Of a stretch of DNA of 64,000 nt, positions 56,588 through 64,000 are shown piece after piece; position 1 is the first letter of the stretch; every line of letters starts with the position of its first letter. Source of the stretch: Sphingomonas xinjiangensis (GTDB lineage Bacteria; Pseudomonadota; Alphaproteobacteria; Sphingomonadales; Sphingomonadaceae); assembly GCF_014199255.1 (NCBI RefSeq), contig NZ_JACIJF010000003.1, positions 186,001 through 250,000 of the forward strand, read 5' to 3'. The notes below the pieces were generated by a model. It worked only from the letters and a program-made list of their open reading frames with translations. It was not told the DNA's origin and ran no database searches. A program made the translations under genes and the position numbers.

Positions 56588-57733
56588 ATGAACGCGCCTG
56601 CCAACCTTCCCGAGCATACCGCCGCCGCGCGCCAGCGGGCGCAGCGGCACGATGGCTGGACCCCCGATCGCCAGCGCTTCTTCCTCGAAGCCATTGCCGA
56701 GGGTCAGACGGTCGATGCCGCCGCGCGGCTGGTCGGCATGTCTGCCGCCTCGGCCTACGCCTTTCGCCGCCGCGCGCCCGCGACGACCTTTGCGGTCGGC
56801 TGGTCCGGCGCGAACCTGCTGGCGCGTGAGCGGCTGGCGGCAATGCTGTTCGCCCGCGCGGTGGAGGGCCAGGTGGAAACGCTCACCCGTCCCGATGGCA
56901 GCACCATCGCCCGCCACAAATATGACAATCGCCTCGCGGCAACCATGCTCGCCCGGCTCGATCGCCAGGCCGAGGCGCCCGAATGCGGCGCCGCGCTCGA
57001 AGCCGCGCGGCTGGTCGCGCAGGAGTTCGACGCGTTCCTCGACGTGCTCGAACGCAACGAGGGGCCGGCGCGCACCGGGCTGTTCCTTGGCACCCGCGCC
57101 GCCAGCGACGCCGATCTCGCGCCGATCGTCAGCCTGGCGCGCGCCGACCGCTATTGCCGCACCGGCGTGGCGCTGGCGGGCGAGGTCGACACCACCGATC
57201 TCGACATCGTCGACCGCGCGCAATGGACCGCCGAGCGATGGCAGCGCGCCGAAGCCGCCGGGCTGCTCGTGCTCGGCCGCAAGCCCGCGGACGAAACCGC
57301 GACAGGATCGCAACTTCCTCAACTTCACGACGATGCGGGCGAGGAAGAAGAGGACGATTGGGGCCCCGAGCCGCGCGTATTCTGGGATGGTGGCGAATGG
57401 CGCACCAACTTCCCGCCGCCCGAAGATTATTGGGGGTTCGAGGACGGCGTGTTCGGCAGCCCCGATTATTCCCGCTCGCTCACTGAAGAGGAGCTGAAGG
57501 CCCACCGCGCGATGGAGGAAGGCGCCCCGGAAGAAGAACGCGAGGCCGACGCCCGCCAGCGCGACCTGTATTTCGGCTTCATCCAGGAAGAGCCGGCACC
57601 CGCGGGCGCCGGCGCCGAACCCGCGGCGCCAGCCTTGGCCCTGCCGCCTCCCGGCTCCGCGCAGGACGATGACGGCCTCGCCGAGTTCGAGCAGTTCATC
57701 GCCGAGATGGACCGCGTGTTGGACTCCGGCTGA
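56588..57733 (+). CDS. HTH-containing protein of unknown function
   Basis: 381 residues. The N-terminal part (TPDRQRFFLEAIAEGQTVDA, GMSAASAYAFRRR) is a helix-turn-helix of the type found in terminase-small-subunit-like and sphingomonad regulatory proteins. The middle (EDDWGPEPRVFWDGGEWRTN) is acidic with several Trp and Asp; the C-terminus is Pro/Ala-rich and ends in EFEQFIAEMDRVLDSG. It is flanked on both sides by repeat elements. No firm function; a DNA-binding role is plausible. Confidence 0.7.
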   Translation: MNAPANLPEHTAAARQRAQRHDGWTPDRQRFFLEAIAEGQTVDAAARLVGMSAASAYAFRRRAPATTFAVGWSGANLLARERLAAMLFARAVEGQVETLTRPDGSTIARHKYDNRLAATMLARLDRQAEAPECGAALEAARLVAQEFDAFLDVLERNEGPARTGLFLGTRAASDADLAPIVSLARADRYCRTGVALAGEVDTTDLDIVDRAQWTAERWQRAEAAGLLVLGRKPADETATGSQLPQLHDDAGEEEEDDWGPEPRVFWDGGEWRTNFPPPEDYWGFEDGVFGSPDYSRSLTEEELKAHRAMEEGAPEEEREADARQRDLYFGFIQEEPAPAGAGAEPAAPALALPPPGSAQDDDGLAEFEQFIAEMDRVLDSG

Positions 57734-58119
57734 GCCAGCGCGCCTCGCCTTCGCGCAACGCCGGGAGCCCCATGCTCCGCCGGCCGGGCTGGCACGCGCT
57801 TGCCGCCGGCACCCGTCTTCGCGCCTCCGCGCGAGCTCCAACCTTCTTCGCACCTTCGCGTGCCAAAAATCACCGCACAGCTCAGCCGCGAAAAAAGACG
57901 CCTTGTCCCAAATCCCGCGAAAATCGCCGAACCCGTCCTCGCGCGATGTCCCCAAAGCCACCCGCGCCCTTGTAAGTTCAACACCATAGGTCCATATCCG
58001 GTTTGCTTCAGTCGCAATTGACGGTCTTCGGCGCTTTGCGGCCCTTCTTCCTTCTCTCTGCCTTGCAGCACGAGGTTCGTCCAAACTCGGGCGCGCCGAC
58101 CACAGAAGGAATATTTCCC
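57734..58119. other. Repeat-containing region and cspA leader
   Basis: 386 bp. The left part has TTCGCG/GCGCCTCCGCG-type units, a degenerate relative of the element at 56205-56427. The right part (roughly 57960-58119) is the upstream region and 5' leader of the cold-shock gene; long leaders are common for cspA and can act as thermosensors, but I see no clear structure. Confidence 0.4.
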
Positions 58120-58335
58120 ATGAGCAGCAACATCGGCACCGTTAAGTTCTTCGACGCCACCAAGGGTTATGGCTTCATCGCCCCCGACAATGGCGGCCAG
58201 GACGCATTCGTGCACATCAGCGCCGTCGAGCGTTCGGGCATGGGCACGCTGAACCAGAACCAGCGCGTCAGCTACGACCTTGAGAACGACAAGCGCGGCC
58301 GCGCATCGGCCGTGAACATCGATTCCGCTGAATAA
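58120..58335 (+). CDS. cspA: Cold-shock protein (CspA family)
   Basis: 71 residues, one OB-fold: RNP1 is KGYGFIAP and RNP2 is DAFVHIS. IGTVKFFDATKG starts the domain; AVNIDSAE ends it. A nucleic-acid chaperone that melts RNA structure. The start at 58120 is preceded by AGAAGGA about 10 bp upstream; the longer frame is in the leader. Confidence 0.95.
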   Translation: MSSNIGTVKFFDATKGYGFIAPDNGGQDAFVHISAVERSGMGTLNQNQRVSYDLENDKRGRASAVNIDSAE

Positions 58336-58406
58336 TCCTTCCCTCTTACCGGCGCGCTTTGTTCGCGGGGCGCGCCATTCTATCCTCATCGACGGGAGCT
58401 TCGCTC

Positions 58407-58595
58407 ATGGGTAACCAACCCGATTATCGCGGTCAGGCCGCCAAGTGCCGCGCCGACGCCGATGCTTCCACGCTCGACAATGTCCGCGACCGCAATCTGC
58501 GTGCAGAGGCCGCTTGGCTCGAAATGGCCGTGCGTCAGGACCGCGTCAGCGCGTCGCGCCGCGATCGTGAAGCAACCCAGGCCGAGCTCGCCTGA
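58407..58595 (+). CDS. Small hydrophilic protein
   Basis: 62 residues with ATG at 58407 and GGGAG just upstream. Contains RGQAAKCRADADAST and LRAEAAWLEMAVRQDR, a helical, charged protein of the type common in sphingomonads. It follows cspA by 71 bp. Function unknown. Confidence 0.6.
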   Translation: MGNQPDYRGQAAKCRADADASTLDNVRDRNLRAEAAWLEMAVRQDRVSASRRDREATQAELA

Positions 58596-58631
58596 GCGGC
58601 GCAACGCCGGCTCCCCTCCCTCTTACCGTTT

Positions 58632-58652
58632 TTCGGGGGCGCTTCGCCCCCG
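58632..58652 (-). terminator. Hairpin after the small hydrophilic gene
   Basis: CGGGGGCG and CGCCCCCG form an 8-bp stem with a 3-nt loop, preceded by TTTTT on the plus strand and followed by none. On the minus strand the run is A-rich, so direction is uncertain. Confidence 0.4.
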
Positions 58653-58891
58653 GCTGCGCGCCGATAAATCCTGCACATGCTTGCAGACGGCTTGCGCGCA
58701 TCCTATAATGACTTCAGGGCGCCGGCCGTATTCGGCGCGTTCCTTTTGGAACCTTTCGCGCCCTTCGTCACTTCCGATGCTTGCACAGGCGCGCGGCCGA
58801 TAAGGCTGTTCCGCTGGTGCGTTCGCCGATCGGAAAACCGTCGCCAGCCTTCGGGCCGTGGCGCTTTCGTCAAACCCAACACAGGACACCA

Positions 58892-59044
58892 ATGAACTTC
58901 TTTACCAATATCGAACAAATGCAGATCACGCGTAGCAACAACCACTCGTTCTCGGCCTTTGTGCCGGTTCACCGCCGCCTCTTCCCGATTGAACCCTGCC
59001 CGCGCGAAGTCGCGCGCGCCGCGGTCCGCGAAATACTCGGCTAA
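58892..59044 (+). CDS. Small protein of unknown function
   Basis: 50 residues: MNFFTNIEQMQITRSNNHSF, then a basic, Arg/Val-rich region ending AVREILG. The ATG at 58892 follows AGGACACC. Codon use fits the neighbours, but the length is short enough that chance cannot be excluded. No family recognised. Confidence 0.45.
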   Translation: MNFFTNIEQMQITRSNNHSFSAFVPVHRRLFPIEPCPREVARAAVREILG

Positions 59045-59118
59045 AGCCCTAGGCGGGCGCTTCGACGCGCTTTTCAAAGCCACCGAACCGCCCGCGCTCC
59101 GGCACGATTTCCGGGTCG

Positions 59119-59143
59119 GGAACACCACCCCACCCCGCCCGTT
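59119..59143 (+). promoter_or_regulatory. EcfG-type promoter before the DUF3597 cluster
   Basis: GGAAC, 17 nt, GTT on the plus strand, about 36 bp before the start at 59179. It fits the general-stress sigma consensus and would drive the next genes together. Confidence 0.5.
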
Positions 59144-59178
59144 AAGCCAGCAACCCCCAATCATCACGGGATTGCAAC

Positions 59179-59679
59179 ATGGCAGCCAAGACCCCCCGCA
59201 AGCGCGCGTCCAATGACGGCGCCACTTCCACCACACCACCCAAGGCCGAGCAGGCTTCGGCGACCAGGCCCAGCGGCCGCTCGCTCGCCATCGGCACGCT
59301 GTCGGCTGGCGCCTTGATCGGCGCCGTCGTCGCCGCGCTGTTCGGCGCGAGCAAGCTCGGCAAGCGCAGCTACACCGACGGCCAGCCCCTCGCTCCCGGC
59401 GCCCAGCCCGATCCCGCACCGACGCCTGCTGAGGGCCCCGCCGCGGCGCAGACGGCGCAGACCCCCGGCTCGGCCGAGCATGTCCCCACCGATCTGATGA
59501 GCGACAAGCATCCCGGCTTCGAAGACCGCGCAGTCGACGCCTTCCGCCCTGATCCGACCGCACCCATTCCAGACGGCGAACGCGACGCCTTCCGTCCCGC
59601 GCTCGCCGGATCGCAGGCGCCTACGCTGGTCGCCGGCCAGGCGCAGGACAACCAGCGCCTCAACGCAATGCCGTCCTGA
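59179..59679 (+). CDS. Membrane-anchored proline/alanine-rich protein
   Basis: 166 residues. A basic, low-complexity N-terminus (KTPRKRASNDG) leads to one membrane helix (GTLSAGALIGAVVAALFG, near residues 38-57), followed by a Pro/Ala/Gln-rich outer part that ends with QDNQRLNAMPS. Unknown function; first gene of the cluster 59179-61084, which has an EcfG-type promoter upstream. Confidence 0.6.
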   Translation: MAAKTPRKRASNDGATSTTPPKAEQASATRPSGRSLAIGTLSAGALIGAVVAALFGASKLGKRSYTDGQPLAPGAQPDPAPTPAEGPAAAQTAQTPGSAEHVPTDLMSDKHPGFEDRAVDAFRPDPTAPIPDGERDAFRPALAGSQAPTLVAGQAQDNQRLNAMPS

Positions 59680-59696
59680 GATTGGGAGACGAAGCA

Positions 59697-60161
59697 ATGA
59701 GCATCTTCGGCAAGATCAAGGACGCAATCTTCGGCAAGGGCGGCGGCCCGTTCGGTGACAATTATCTCGGCCACAGCAACAATCGCCGCGACACGCCCAG
59801 CCCGACACCTTCGGCGCAGCCCGCGCCAACTGTCCCGGCGGCGCAGACGCCTGCCGGACCCCAGGCACAACAGCCCGCGGCACCCACGCCCGCACAACAG
59901 CCTGTTGATGTCGAACAGGTGCTGAGCGGCATCGCCTCGAGCAAGGGCAGTCCGGACCTCAACTGGCGCACGTCGATCGTCGATCTGATGAAGCTGCTCG
60001 ACCTGGATTCGAGCCTCGACAACCGCAAGGAACTCGCCACCGAGCTTGGCTATACCCGCGAGAAGAACGGCTCGGCGGAAATGAACATCTGGCTGCACAA
60101 GGCAGTGATGCAGCAGCTCGAAAAGAGCGGCGGCAAGGTTCCCGCTTCGCTGAAGGATTGA
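59697..60161 (+). CDS. DUF3597 domain protein
   Basis: 154 residues, ATG at 59697 behind GGGAG. MSIFGKIKDAIFGK opens the domain; a Pro/Ala/Gln linker (residues 40-75) connects to the DUF3597 core VDVEQVLSGIASS, NWRTSIVDLMKLLDLDS, LATELGYT. The family is bacterial, often stress- or osmotically-induced, and the function is unknown. It follows the membrane-anchored gene by 17 bp. Confidence 0.85.
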   Translation: MSIFGKIKDAIFGKGGGPFGDNYLGHSNNRRDTPSPTPSAQPAPTVPAAQTPAGPQAQQPAAPTPAQQPVDVEQVLSGIASSKGSPDLNWRTSIVDLMKLLDLDSSLDNRKELATELGYTREKNGSAEMNIWLHKAVMQQLEKSGGKVPASLKD

Positions 60162-60164
60162 GGG

Positions 60165-60635
60165 ATGCGCGCCGACTACAAGCAACTCTCCAAGGGGCTT
60201 GGCTGGTTTTCGCTCGCGCTTGGCGCCGCCGAACTGCTTGCACCGCGTAAGATCACCCAGGCGCTCGATGCGCAGGGGCATGAAACCTTGGTAAAGGCAT
60301 TCGGCGCGCGCGAAATCGCCGCCGGGCTCGCCATTCTCGGCGCACCTGCCCATGCCGAGCGCGTGGGCTCGCGCGTCGCCGGTGACGCCCTGGATCTCGG
60401 CGCGCTCGCACTCGCCGCGCGCAACTCGCCGCGCAATCCTTGGGTCTGGGGCGCGATCGGCTTCGTGGTCGGCGCTACGATTGCCGATGTGCTGGTGGCT
60501 CGCGGGCTGAAGCAAGTGCCCGATGCCGAGGAGACCGCGGGCGCCGAACTTGCGCTTCCCCGCGCCGGGTCCGGCCGCGCCACCTCTGCCGAGCCTGCGC
60601 ACACCGCCAGGGGCGTTGCCCCGGTCGTCGGCTAA
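60165..60635 (+). CDS. Membrane protein of unknown function
   Basis: 156 residues. LGWFSLALGAAELLAPRKIT and AFGAREIAAGLAILG lie in the N-terminal half; the third hydrophobic segment is NPWVWGAIGFVVGATIADVLVA. This resembles the membrane part of cyclase/dehydrase-associated proteins. No signature residues. It starts 3 bp after DUF3597 and ends 20 bp before the OsmC gene. Confidence 0.65.
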   Translation: MRADYKQLSKGLGWFSLALGAAELLAPRKITQALDAQGHETLVKAFGAREIAAGLAILGAPAHAERVGSRVAGDALDLGALALAARNSPRNPWVWGAIGFVVGATIADVLVARGLKQVPDAEETAGAELALPRAGSGRATSAEPAHTARGVAPVVG

Positions 60636-60655
60636 CCAAACGCGAGGAGAACCAC

Positions 60656-61084
60656 ATGACTACCCGCACCGCCATCGCCCGCTACGAAGGGTTCGGCAAA
60701 GAAGGCAAGGGCCAGCTGACCAGCCCATCTGGCGTGCTTGAAGCAACGCCGTACAGCTTCAACACCCGCTTCGGCGATGAGAAGGGCACCAATCCTGAAG
60801 AGCTGATCGCTGCCGCGCATGCCGGATGCTTCACCATGGCGCTCAGCTTCGCGCTGGCACAGGCTGGGTTCAACGGCGGCTCGCTGGAAACCAAGGCGGC
60901 GGTGAAATTGGAGCAGGATGGCGCTGGCGGCTTCAAGATCACTCGGTCCGACCTGACGTTGGCCGCCAGCGTTCCTGGTATCTCCGAAGAGCAATTCGAG
61001 GCGCTCGCACGCGGTGCCGAACAGAATTGCCCGGTATCCAAGCTGATGAACGCCGAGATCAATTTGGACTACACACTTGCCTGA
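60656..61084 (+). CDS. osmC: OsmC-family peroxiredoxin
   Basis: 142 residues, ATG at 60656 with GAGGAG upstream. The two redox-active cysteines are in HAGCFTMALS and QNCPVSKL, the OsmC pattern. OsmC proteins detoxify organic peroxides under osmotic or oxidative stress. It ends the small-gene cluster 59179-61084 and converges on the DUF985 gene, overlapping by 16 bp. Confidence 0.92.
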   Translation: MTTRTAIARYEGFGKEGKGQLTSPSGVLEATPYSFNTRFGDEKGTNPEELIAAAHAGCFTMALSFALAQAGFNGGSLETKAAVKLEQDGAGGFKITRSDLTLAASVPGISEEQFEALARGAEQNCPVSKLMNAEINLDYTLA

Positions 61085-61518
61085 TCGTCATCCGCGCCCG
61101 GGCTCCAGCCCGGAGCGGCTAGTTCGAACCCGGCGAAATCGAAGCCCGGGACCACGACGCAACTAACCAGCGCCCACCCGGCTCCGGCCGTGGCCGCCTG
61201 CCACGCCCCTGCTGGCACGCGGGCCTGGGGCACTTGCTCCGCCAGGACGTCGCCGCCCAGAACGATCGTCTGAATATCGGCTGCTTCACCTTCGGCGATC
61301 TCCAGCGTCAAAGGGGTACCGGCATGCCAAAGCCAAAGTTCGTCGGCATCCACGCGGTGCCAGTGCGACCGCTGTCCTGCCTCCAACAGGAAATGGATCG
61401 CGGTGCCCGCGGACCGCTCGCGCTCAGCTGCTTCGGCCCGCCAGGTCTCCCGGTACCACCCTCCCTCCGGGTGCGGCGCCAGCCCGAGTTGGTCGATGAT
61501 GGCTCGTGCTTCGCTCAC
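61069..61518 (-). CDS. Cupin_5 (DUF985) family protein
   Basis: 149 residues: HPEGGWYRETWRAEA, FLLEAGQRSHWHRVDADELW and LWHAGTPLTLEI give a cupin with the DUF985 motifs; metal ligands are the His residues of SHWHR. The C-terminal half is WALVSCVVVPGFDFAGFEL. The family is widely distributed and of unknown activity. Start near GTG or ATG in the same place; here the frame begins MSEARA. Confidence 0.88.
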   Translation of the reverse strand: MSEARAIIDQLGLAPHPEGGWYRETWRAEAAERERSAGTAIHFLLEAGQRSHWHRVDADELWLWHAGTPLTLEIAEGEAADIQTIVLGGDVLAEQVPQARVPAGAWQAATAGAGWALVSCVVVPGFDFAGFELAAPGWSPGADDDQASV

Positions 61519-61625
61519 CCTAACCTCCGCTGACCATGTTGTAGTTCTGGGTTCATGAAACCCGCGGTAGAGGCGGGACGTTTCGTTACCGGTTCCGAAA
61601 AGTGAATATCAAGGGAGTACATTAA

Positions 61626-61967
61626 ATGCGTAATTTCATGCTCGCTGCTGGCGCATTGTCGCTGCTGGCCCCCGTTTCGATGGCGCTGCCGACTGCAAAG
61701 GCAGAAGCCAAGTCGTACAGCTACAAGGATGATCAGCGCCGCTCGCGCTATCGTGAATGGCGCGGCCGCGATGGCCGGACCTACTGCAAGAAGTCCAACG
61801 GCACCACCGGACTGGTCGTCGGTGGCATCGGCGGTGCGCTGGTCGGCCGCACGATCGACACGCGTGGCGACCGCACTGGCGGCACCGTTCTGGGTGCAGT
61901 CGCCGGCGCGCTGGCTGGCCGTGAGATCGACCGCGCCAACAGCAACAACCGTCGCCGCTGCCGCTAA
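61626..61967 (+). CDS. Glycine-zipper protein
   Basis: 113 residues. A signal peptide (LAAGALSLLAPVSMALPTAKA) is followed by a basic stretch with WRGRDGRTYCKK, then the glycine-zipper region GLVVGGIGGALVGRTIDTRGD, repeated as GTVLGAVAGALAGREID. Such proteins sit in the outer membrane or periplasm. Two Cys are present, one near the C-terminus. Transcribed alone, with GGGAG upstream. Confidence 0.85.
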   Translation: MRNFMLAAGALSLLAPVSMALPTAKAEAKSYSYKDDQRRSRYREWRGRDGRTYCKKSNGTTGLVVGGIGGALVGRTIDTRGDRTGGTVLGAVAGALAGREIDRANSNNRRRCR

Positions 61968-62025
61968 AGGCTGCTGATCTCGCGCGGAGCATGGAGTTAA
62001 CGCTTGGGCGCTTATAAACGCCGCC

Positions 62026-63252
62026 ATGCTCCGCGTGCTGGTCCTCTCCACACTCTTTCCTGACGCGTCCCGACCCAATTTCGGCATATTCGTCGAACGT
62101 CAGACGCAGGCGCTTGCTGGGCACGGCGATGTCGACGTTCGCGTGGTCGCCCCCAGAGGCATTCCGCCCTGGCCGCTCTCCCGCCTTCCCCGCTACGCGC
62201 CGCTTGCCGCGCTCCCGGCCAAAGAGCGCTGGAACGGCCTGCAGCTTTACCGCCCCGTCTTCATGAATCTCCCAGGAACCGGTGGCCGTTGGCACGCTGC
62301 TGAAATGGTGCGCGGCGTGACGCCGACGCTCGATCGGATCCGAGACGAGTTTCCATTCGATGTGATCGCCGCCGAATTTTTCTTCCCAGACGGGGTGGCA
62401 GCAGTCGCACTTGGCAAGCGCTACCGCGTGCCGGTATCGATAAAAGCGCGCGGATCCGACATTCACCGCTGGACTCGAAAACCTACCATTCGTCGCCAGA
62501 TTGTAGCAGCGGGCTGCGCCGCGAACGGCATGATTGCCGTGTCTGAAGCACTTCGCGACGACATGGCTGGCTTGGGTATGCCGCGCGAGCGAATCCGCTG
62601 CATCGTCACGGGCGTAGATCTCTCCCGGTTCGCACCGGCCGACCGCAGCGCCGCCAAGTCGGCACTCGGCATACAAGGTCCGCTGGTCCTCTCGGCTGGC
62701 GCGCTGATCCCGCTTAAAGGGCATGAGATCGTCATTGACGCCGTTGCCACGCTGCCCGGCACCCCGCTGTGGATCGCCGGCGAAGGCCCGCATCGGCCGC
62801 AGCTTGAACGACGCATCGCCAGGCTGGGCGTGGGCGATCGCGTTCGGCTACTCGGATCGGTGCCGCACGACACCGTTGCCGATCTGCTTGCCGCCGCTGA
62901 TGTTATGGCCCTCGCCTCCGAGCGTGAGGGCTTGGCCAATGCGTGGACCGAGGCACTCGCCAGCGGCACGCCCATCGTCGTTCCCGATGTCGGGGGCGCG
63001 CGCCAGATTGTTCGCACGCCCACCGCCGGGAGGATCGTCGCCCGCACCGCTGCGGATTTCGCCGAGGCGATACAATCCTTGATCGCAGCACCGCCACATG
63101 CCGAAGCAGTGCGCGCAACGGTGGAGCCCTTCAGTTGGGAGGCCAACAGCCAGAACCTGCGCGACTTCCTCCAGGCTCTGGTCGACGGGCACCAGCGCGC
63201 CACCGCTGACGGAACGCTCGCGCCGCTCCCCCGTTCGATCAGCGGGGGCTGA
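62026..63252 (+). CDS. Glycosyltransferase family 4 protein
   Basis: 408 residues of the GT-B fold. LVLSTLFPDASRPNFGIFVERQ is the first domain's opening; the donor site is in the second domain: LSAGALIPLKGHEIVIDAVA, EGPHRPQLERRIA, LGSVPHDTVADLLAAADVMALAS and EREGLANAWTEALASGTPIVV with the ExxxxxxxE pattern. Probably adds a sugar to a surface polysaccharide or lipid. ATG at 62026. The next small gene starts in its stop (TGATG). Confidence 0.92.
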   Translation: MLRVLVLSTLFPDASRPNFGIFVERQTQALAGHGDVDVRVVAPRGIPPWPLSRLPRYAPLAALPAKERWNGLQLYRPVFMNLPGTGGRWHAAEMVRGVTPTLDRIRDEFPFDVIAAEFFFPDGVAAVALGKRYRVPVSIKARGSDIHRWTRKPTIRRQIVAAGCAANGMIAVSEALRDDMAGLGMPRERIRCIVTGVDLSRFAPADRSAAKSALGIQGPLVLSAGALIPLKGHEIVIDAVATLPGTPLWIAGEGPHRPQLERRIARLGVGDRVRLLGSVPHDTVADLLAAADVMALASEREGLANAWTEALASGTPIVVPDVGGARQIVRTPTAGRIVARTAADFAEAIQSLIAAPPHAEAVRATVEPFSWEANSQNLRDFLQALVDGHQRATADGTLAPLPRSISGG

Positions 63253-63455
63253 TGGAGACGGCGATGGAAGACGATACGCGGCCTCAGCATGGCGAGACAA
63301 CGCGCGGCAGGGATGCCGATGCACTCGCCGAGCAGCTGAACCAGACGACCACGCCGGATGCAGGCGGAAACGTGTCGGGCACGAAGCCGGAGGATGCTCC
63401 GGGCGGATTAGACATCGTGTTCGAAGCCGAAGAGGACGCACATGCCGGCCATTGA
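63252..63455 (+). CDS. Small acidic protein
   Basis: 67 residues; ATG overlaps the GT4 stop. Rich in Asp, Glu, Thr and Gly (RGRDADALAEQLNQTTTPDAG, EEDAHAGH) with no hydrophobic segment. Probably co-translated with GT4. Unknown function. Confidence 0.5.
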   Translation: METAMEDDTRPQHGETTRGRDADALAEQLNQTTTPDAGGNVSGTKPEDAPGGLDIVFEAEEDAHAGH

Positions 63456-63544
63456 ACCGGCGACGGAACTGACGCCCCCCCTGTCGACGTTGATCAGGGA
63501 AGATGCTGGCGGTCAGGATGCCGTCGAGCGGCATGGAGGATTGC

Positions 63545-64000
63545 ATGGCGAGTAAAAAGAAAAAGGCCGAGGAACGCACAGCCAAACCGGCGAAGGGCGC
63601 CAAGCCAGAGAAGACCAAGGGCGTGCTGCCGAAGAGCATAAATGGCGCGAAGCTGCCAAAGGACGTTCGTGAAAAGCTGACCGACCTGGCGAAGCATCCT
63701 GTGGTCGCCGATCTGATCGCCGCCGGGCTGGTCGCGCTCGCGGCGCGCCTCAAGAACGAACCCAAGGTGAAGGAAGGCGCGTCCAAGGCAGTAAGCAAGG
63801 CGCTCGATGCCGGCGCAGGCACCGGCCAAGATATGGCGCACCTCGCGGCCAACATCGCAACCGCTGTGGTCGCTCCCGTGGTGAAGCGAATTCGCACCGC
63901 CGCAACTGAGGCGGCGACTGTACCCGCCGACAACGGGGAAGCGGCGGCGCCTGCCGCCCCCAACCCCGTACCGGCGAACACATCAACGCCGCCCGTACGG
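63545..64000 (+). CDS. Basic, Lys/Ala-rich protein, cut by the right window edge
   Basis: The frame opens at ATG 63545, with GGAGGA 6 nt upstream, and is still open at the window end (152 codons). Lys-rich start (MASKKKKAEERTAKPAK), a helical middle (KHPVVADLIAAGLVALAARL, LAANIATAVVAPVVKRIR) and a Pro/Ala-rich end. Reminiscent of small histone-like or DNA-associated proteins, but that is only by composition. Confidence 0.55.
   Translation, partial: MASKKKKAEERTAKPAKGAKPEKTKGVLPKSINGAKLPKDVREKLTDLAKHPVVADLIAAGLVALAARLKNEPKVKEGASKAVSKALDAGAGTGQDMAHLAANIATAVVAPVVKRIRTAATEAATVPADNGEAAAPAAPNPVPANTSTPPVR

Noticed and set aside
56588-57733. Phage terminase small subunit
   Set aside because: The helix-turn-helix looks similar, but there is no large-subunit or other phage gene nearby, and the acidic C-terminal part does not fit.
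63442-63555. 37-codon frame between the acidic-protein gene and the last gene
   Set aside because: It overlaps both neighbours and its ribosome site is weak; it could be a leader, but there is not enough to call it.

Overview
The window is GC-rich chromosomal DNA of an alphaproteobacterium, most likely a sphingomonad (Sphingomonas or a close relative). The call rests on gene content: GcrA, queCE, argD-argF-hslO, an F0 ATP synthase operon with b and b' subunits, dnaK-dnaJ, an alginate-export porin, a bacteriophytochrome, a GAAC-N7-GAAC SOS box and GGAAC-N17/18-GTT promoters of the EcfG type. I found no rRNA, tRNA, CRISPR array, integrase or transposase gene.

Layout. 1-1.4 kb: tail of an unidentified gene and two small exported proteins. 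1.5-3.3 kb: queE, queC and a DUF3617-like protein. 3.4-6.7 kb: argD-argF-hslO. 6.8-9.4 kb: ABC-2 permease, gcrA and an outer-membrane barrel. 9.6-12.8 kb: parE, then a frameshifted exported protein. 12.9-15.3 kb: metZ-apaG-lysR. 15.4-21.5 kb: a PMT-type mannosyltransferase facing a five-gene operon (deacetylase, GNAT, recO, leuB, GT2-GtrA). 21.6-24.5 kb: DUF4760, uvrC and a small membrane protein. 24.6-27.2 kb: atpI-B-E-F'-F with a terminator. 27.5-31.0 kb: a hypothetical, radC, a proline-rich protein and purB. 31.0-34.2 kb: heme oxygenase plus bacteriophytochrome/HWE kinase. 34.2-42.9 kb: a frameshifted peptidase, a stress protein, dnaJ, dnaK, a copper chaperone, HxlR facing a PRISE-type reductase, a small HExxH protein and a cupin. 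43.2-47.6 kb: alginate-type porin, then a three-gene inositol-phosphate operon. 47.7-50.5 kb: a lipoprotein gene split by a stop codon, an SDR and an unknown gene. 50.5-53.9 kb: uvrA and a membrane protein. 53.9-55.7 kb: an AT-richer two-gene islet encoding a winged-helix/TIR protein and a partner interrupted by a ten-base C tract. 55.8-61.5 kb: cupins, cold-shock protein and a run of small stress-type proteins including OsmC. 61.6-64 kb: a glycine-zipper protein, GT4 and small acidic or basic proteins, the last cut by the window edge.

How the genes work together. argD and argF act in arginine synthesis; queC and queE in queuosine precursor synthesis; heme oxygenase makes the biliverdin that the adjacent phytochrome binds. 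The CDP-alcohol phosphotransferase, myo-inositol-phosphate synthase and nucleotidyltransferase together look like a route through CDP-inositol to an inositol-phosphate lipid or solute. Several small stress genes carry GGAAC-N17/18-GTT elements, which suggests a general-stress regulon.

The most novel item is the TIR islet, a candidate anti-phage or abortive-infection module. It lies next to a 46-bp diverged copy of part of uvrA, and its second gene may be phase-variable. Four genes in the window are broken (two 1-nt deletions, one in-frame stop, one homopolymer frameshift); assembly error should be excluded before biology is inferred from them.
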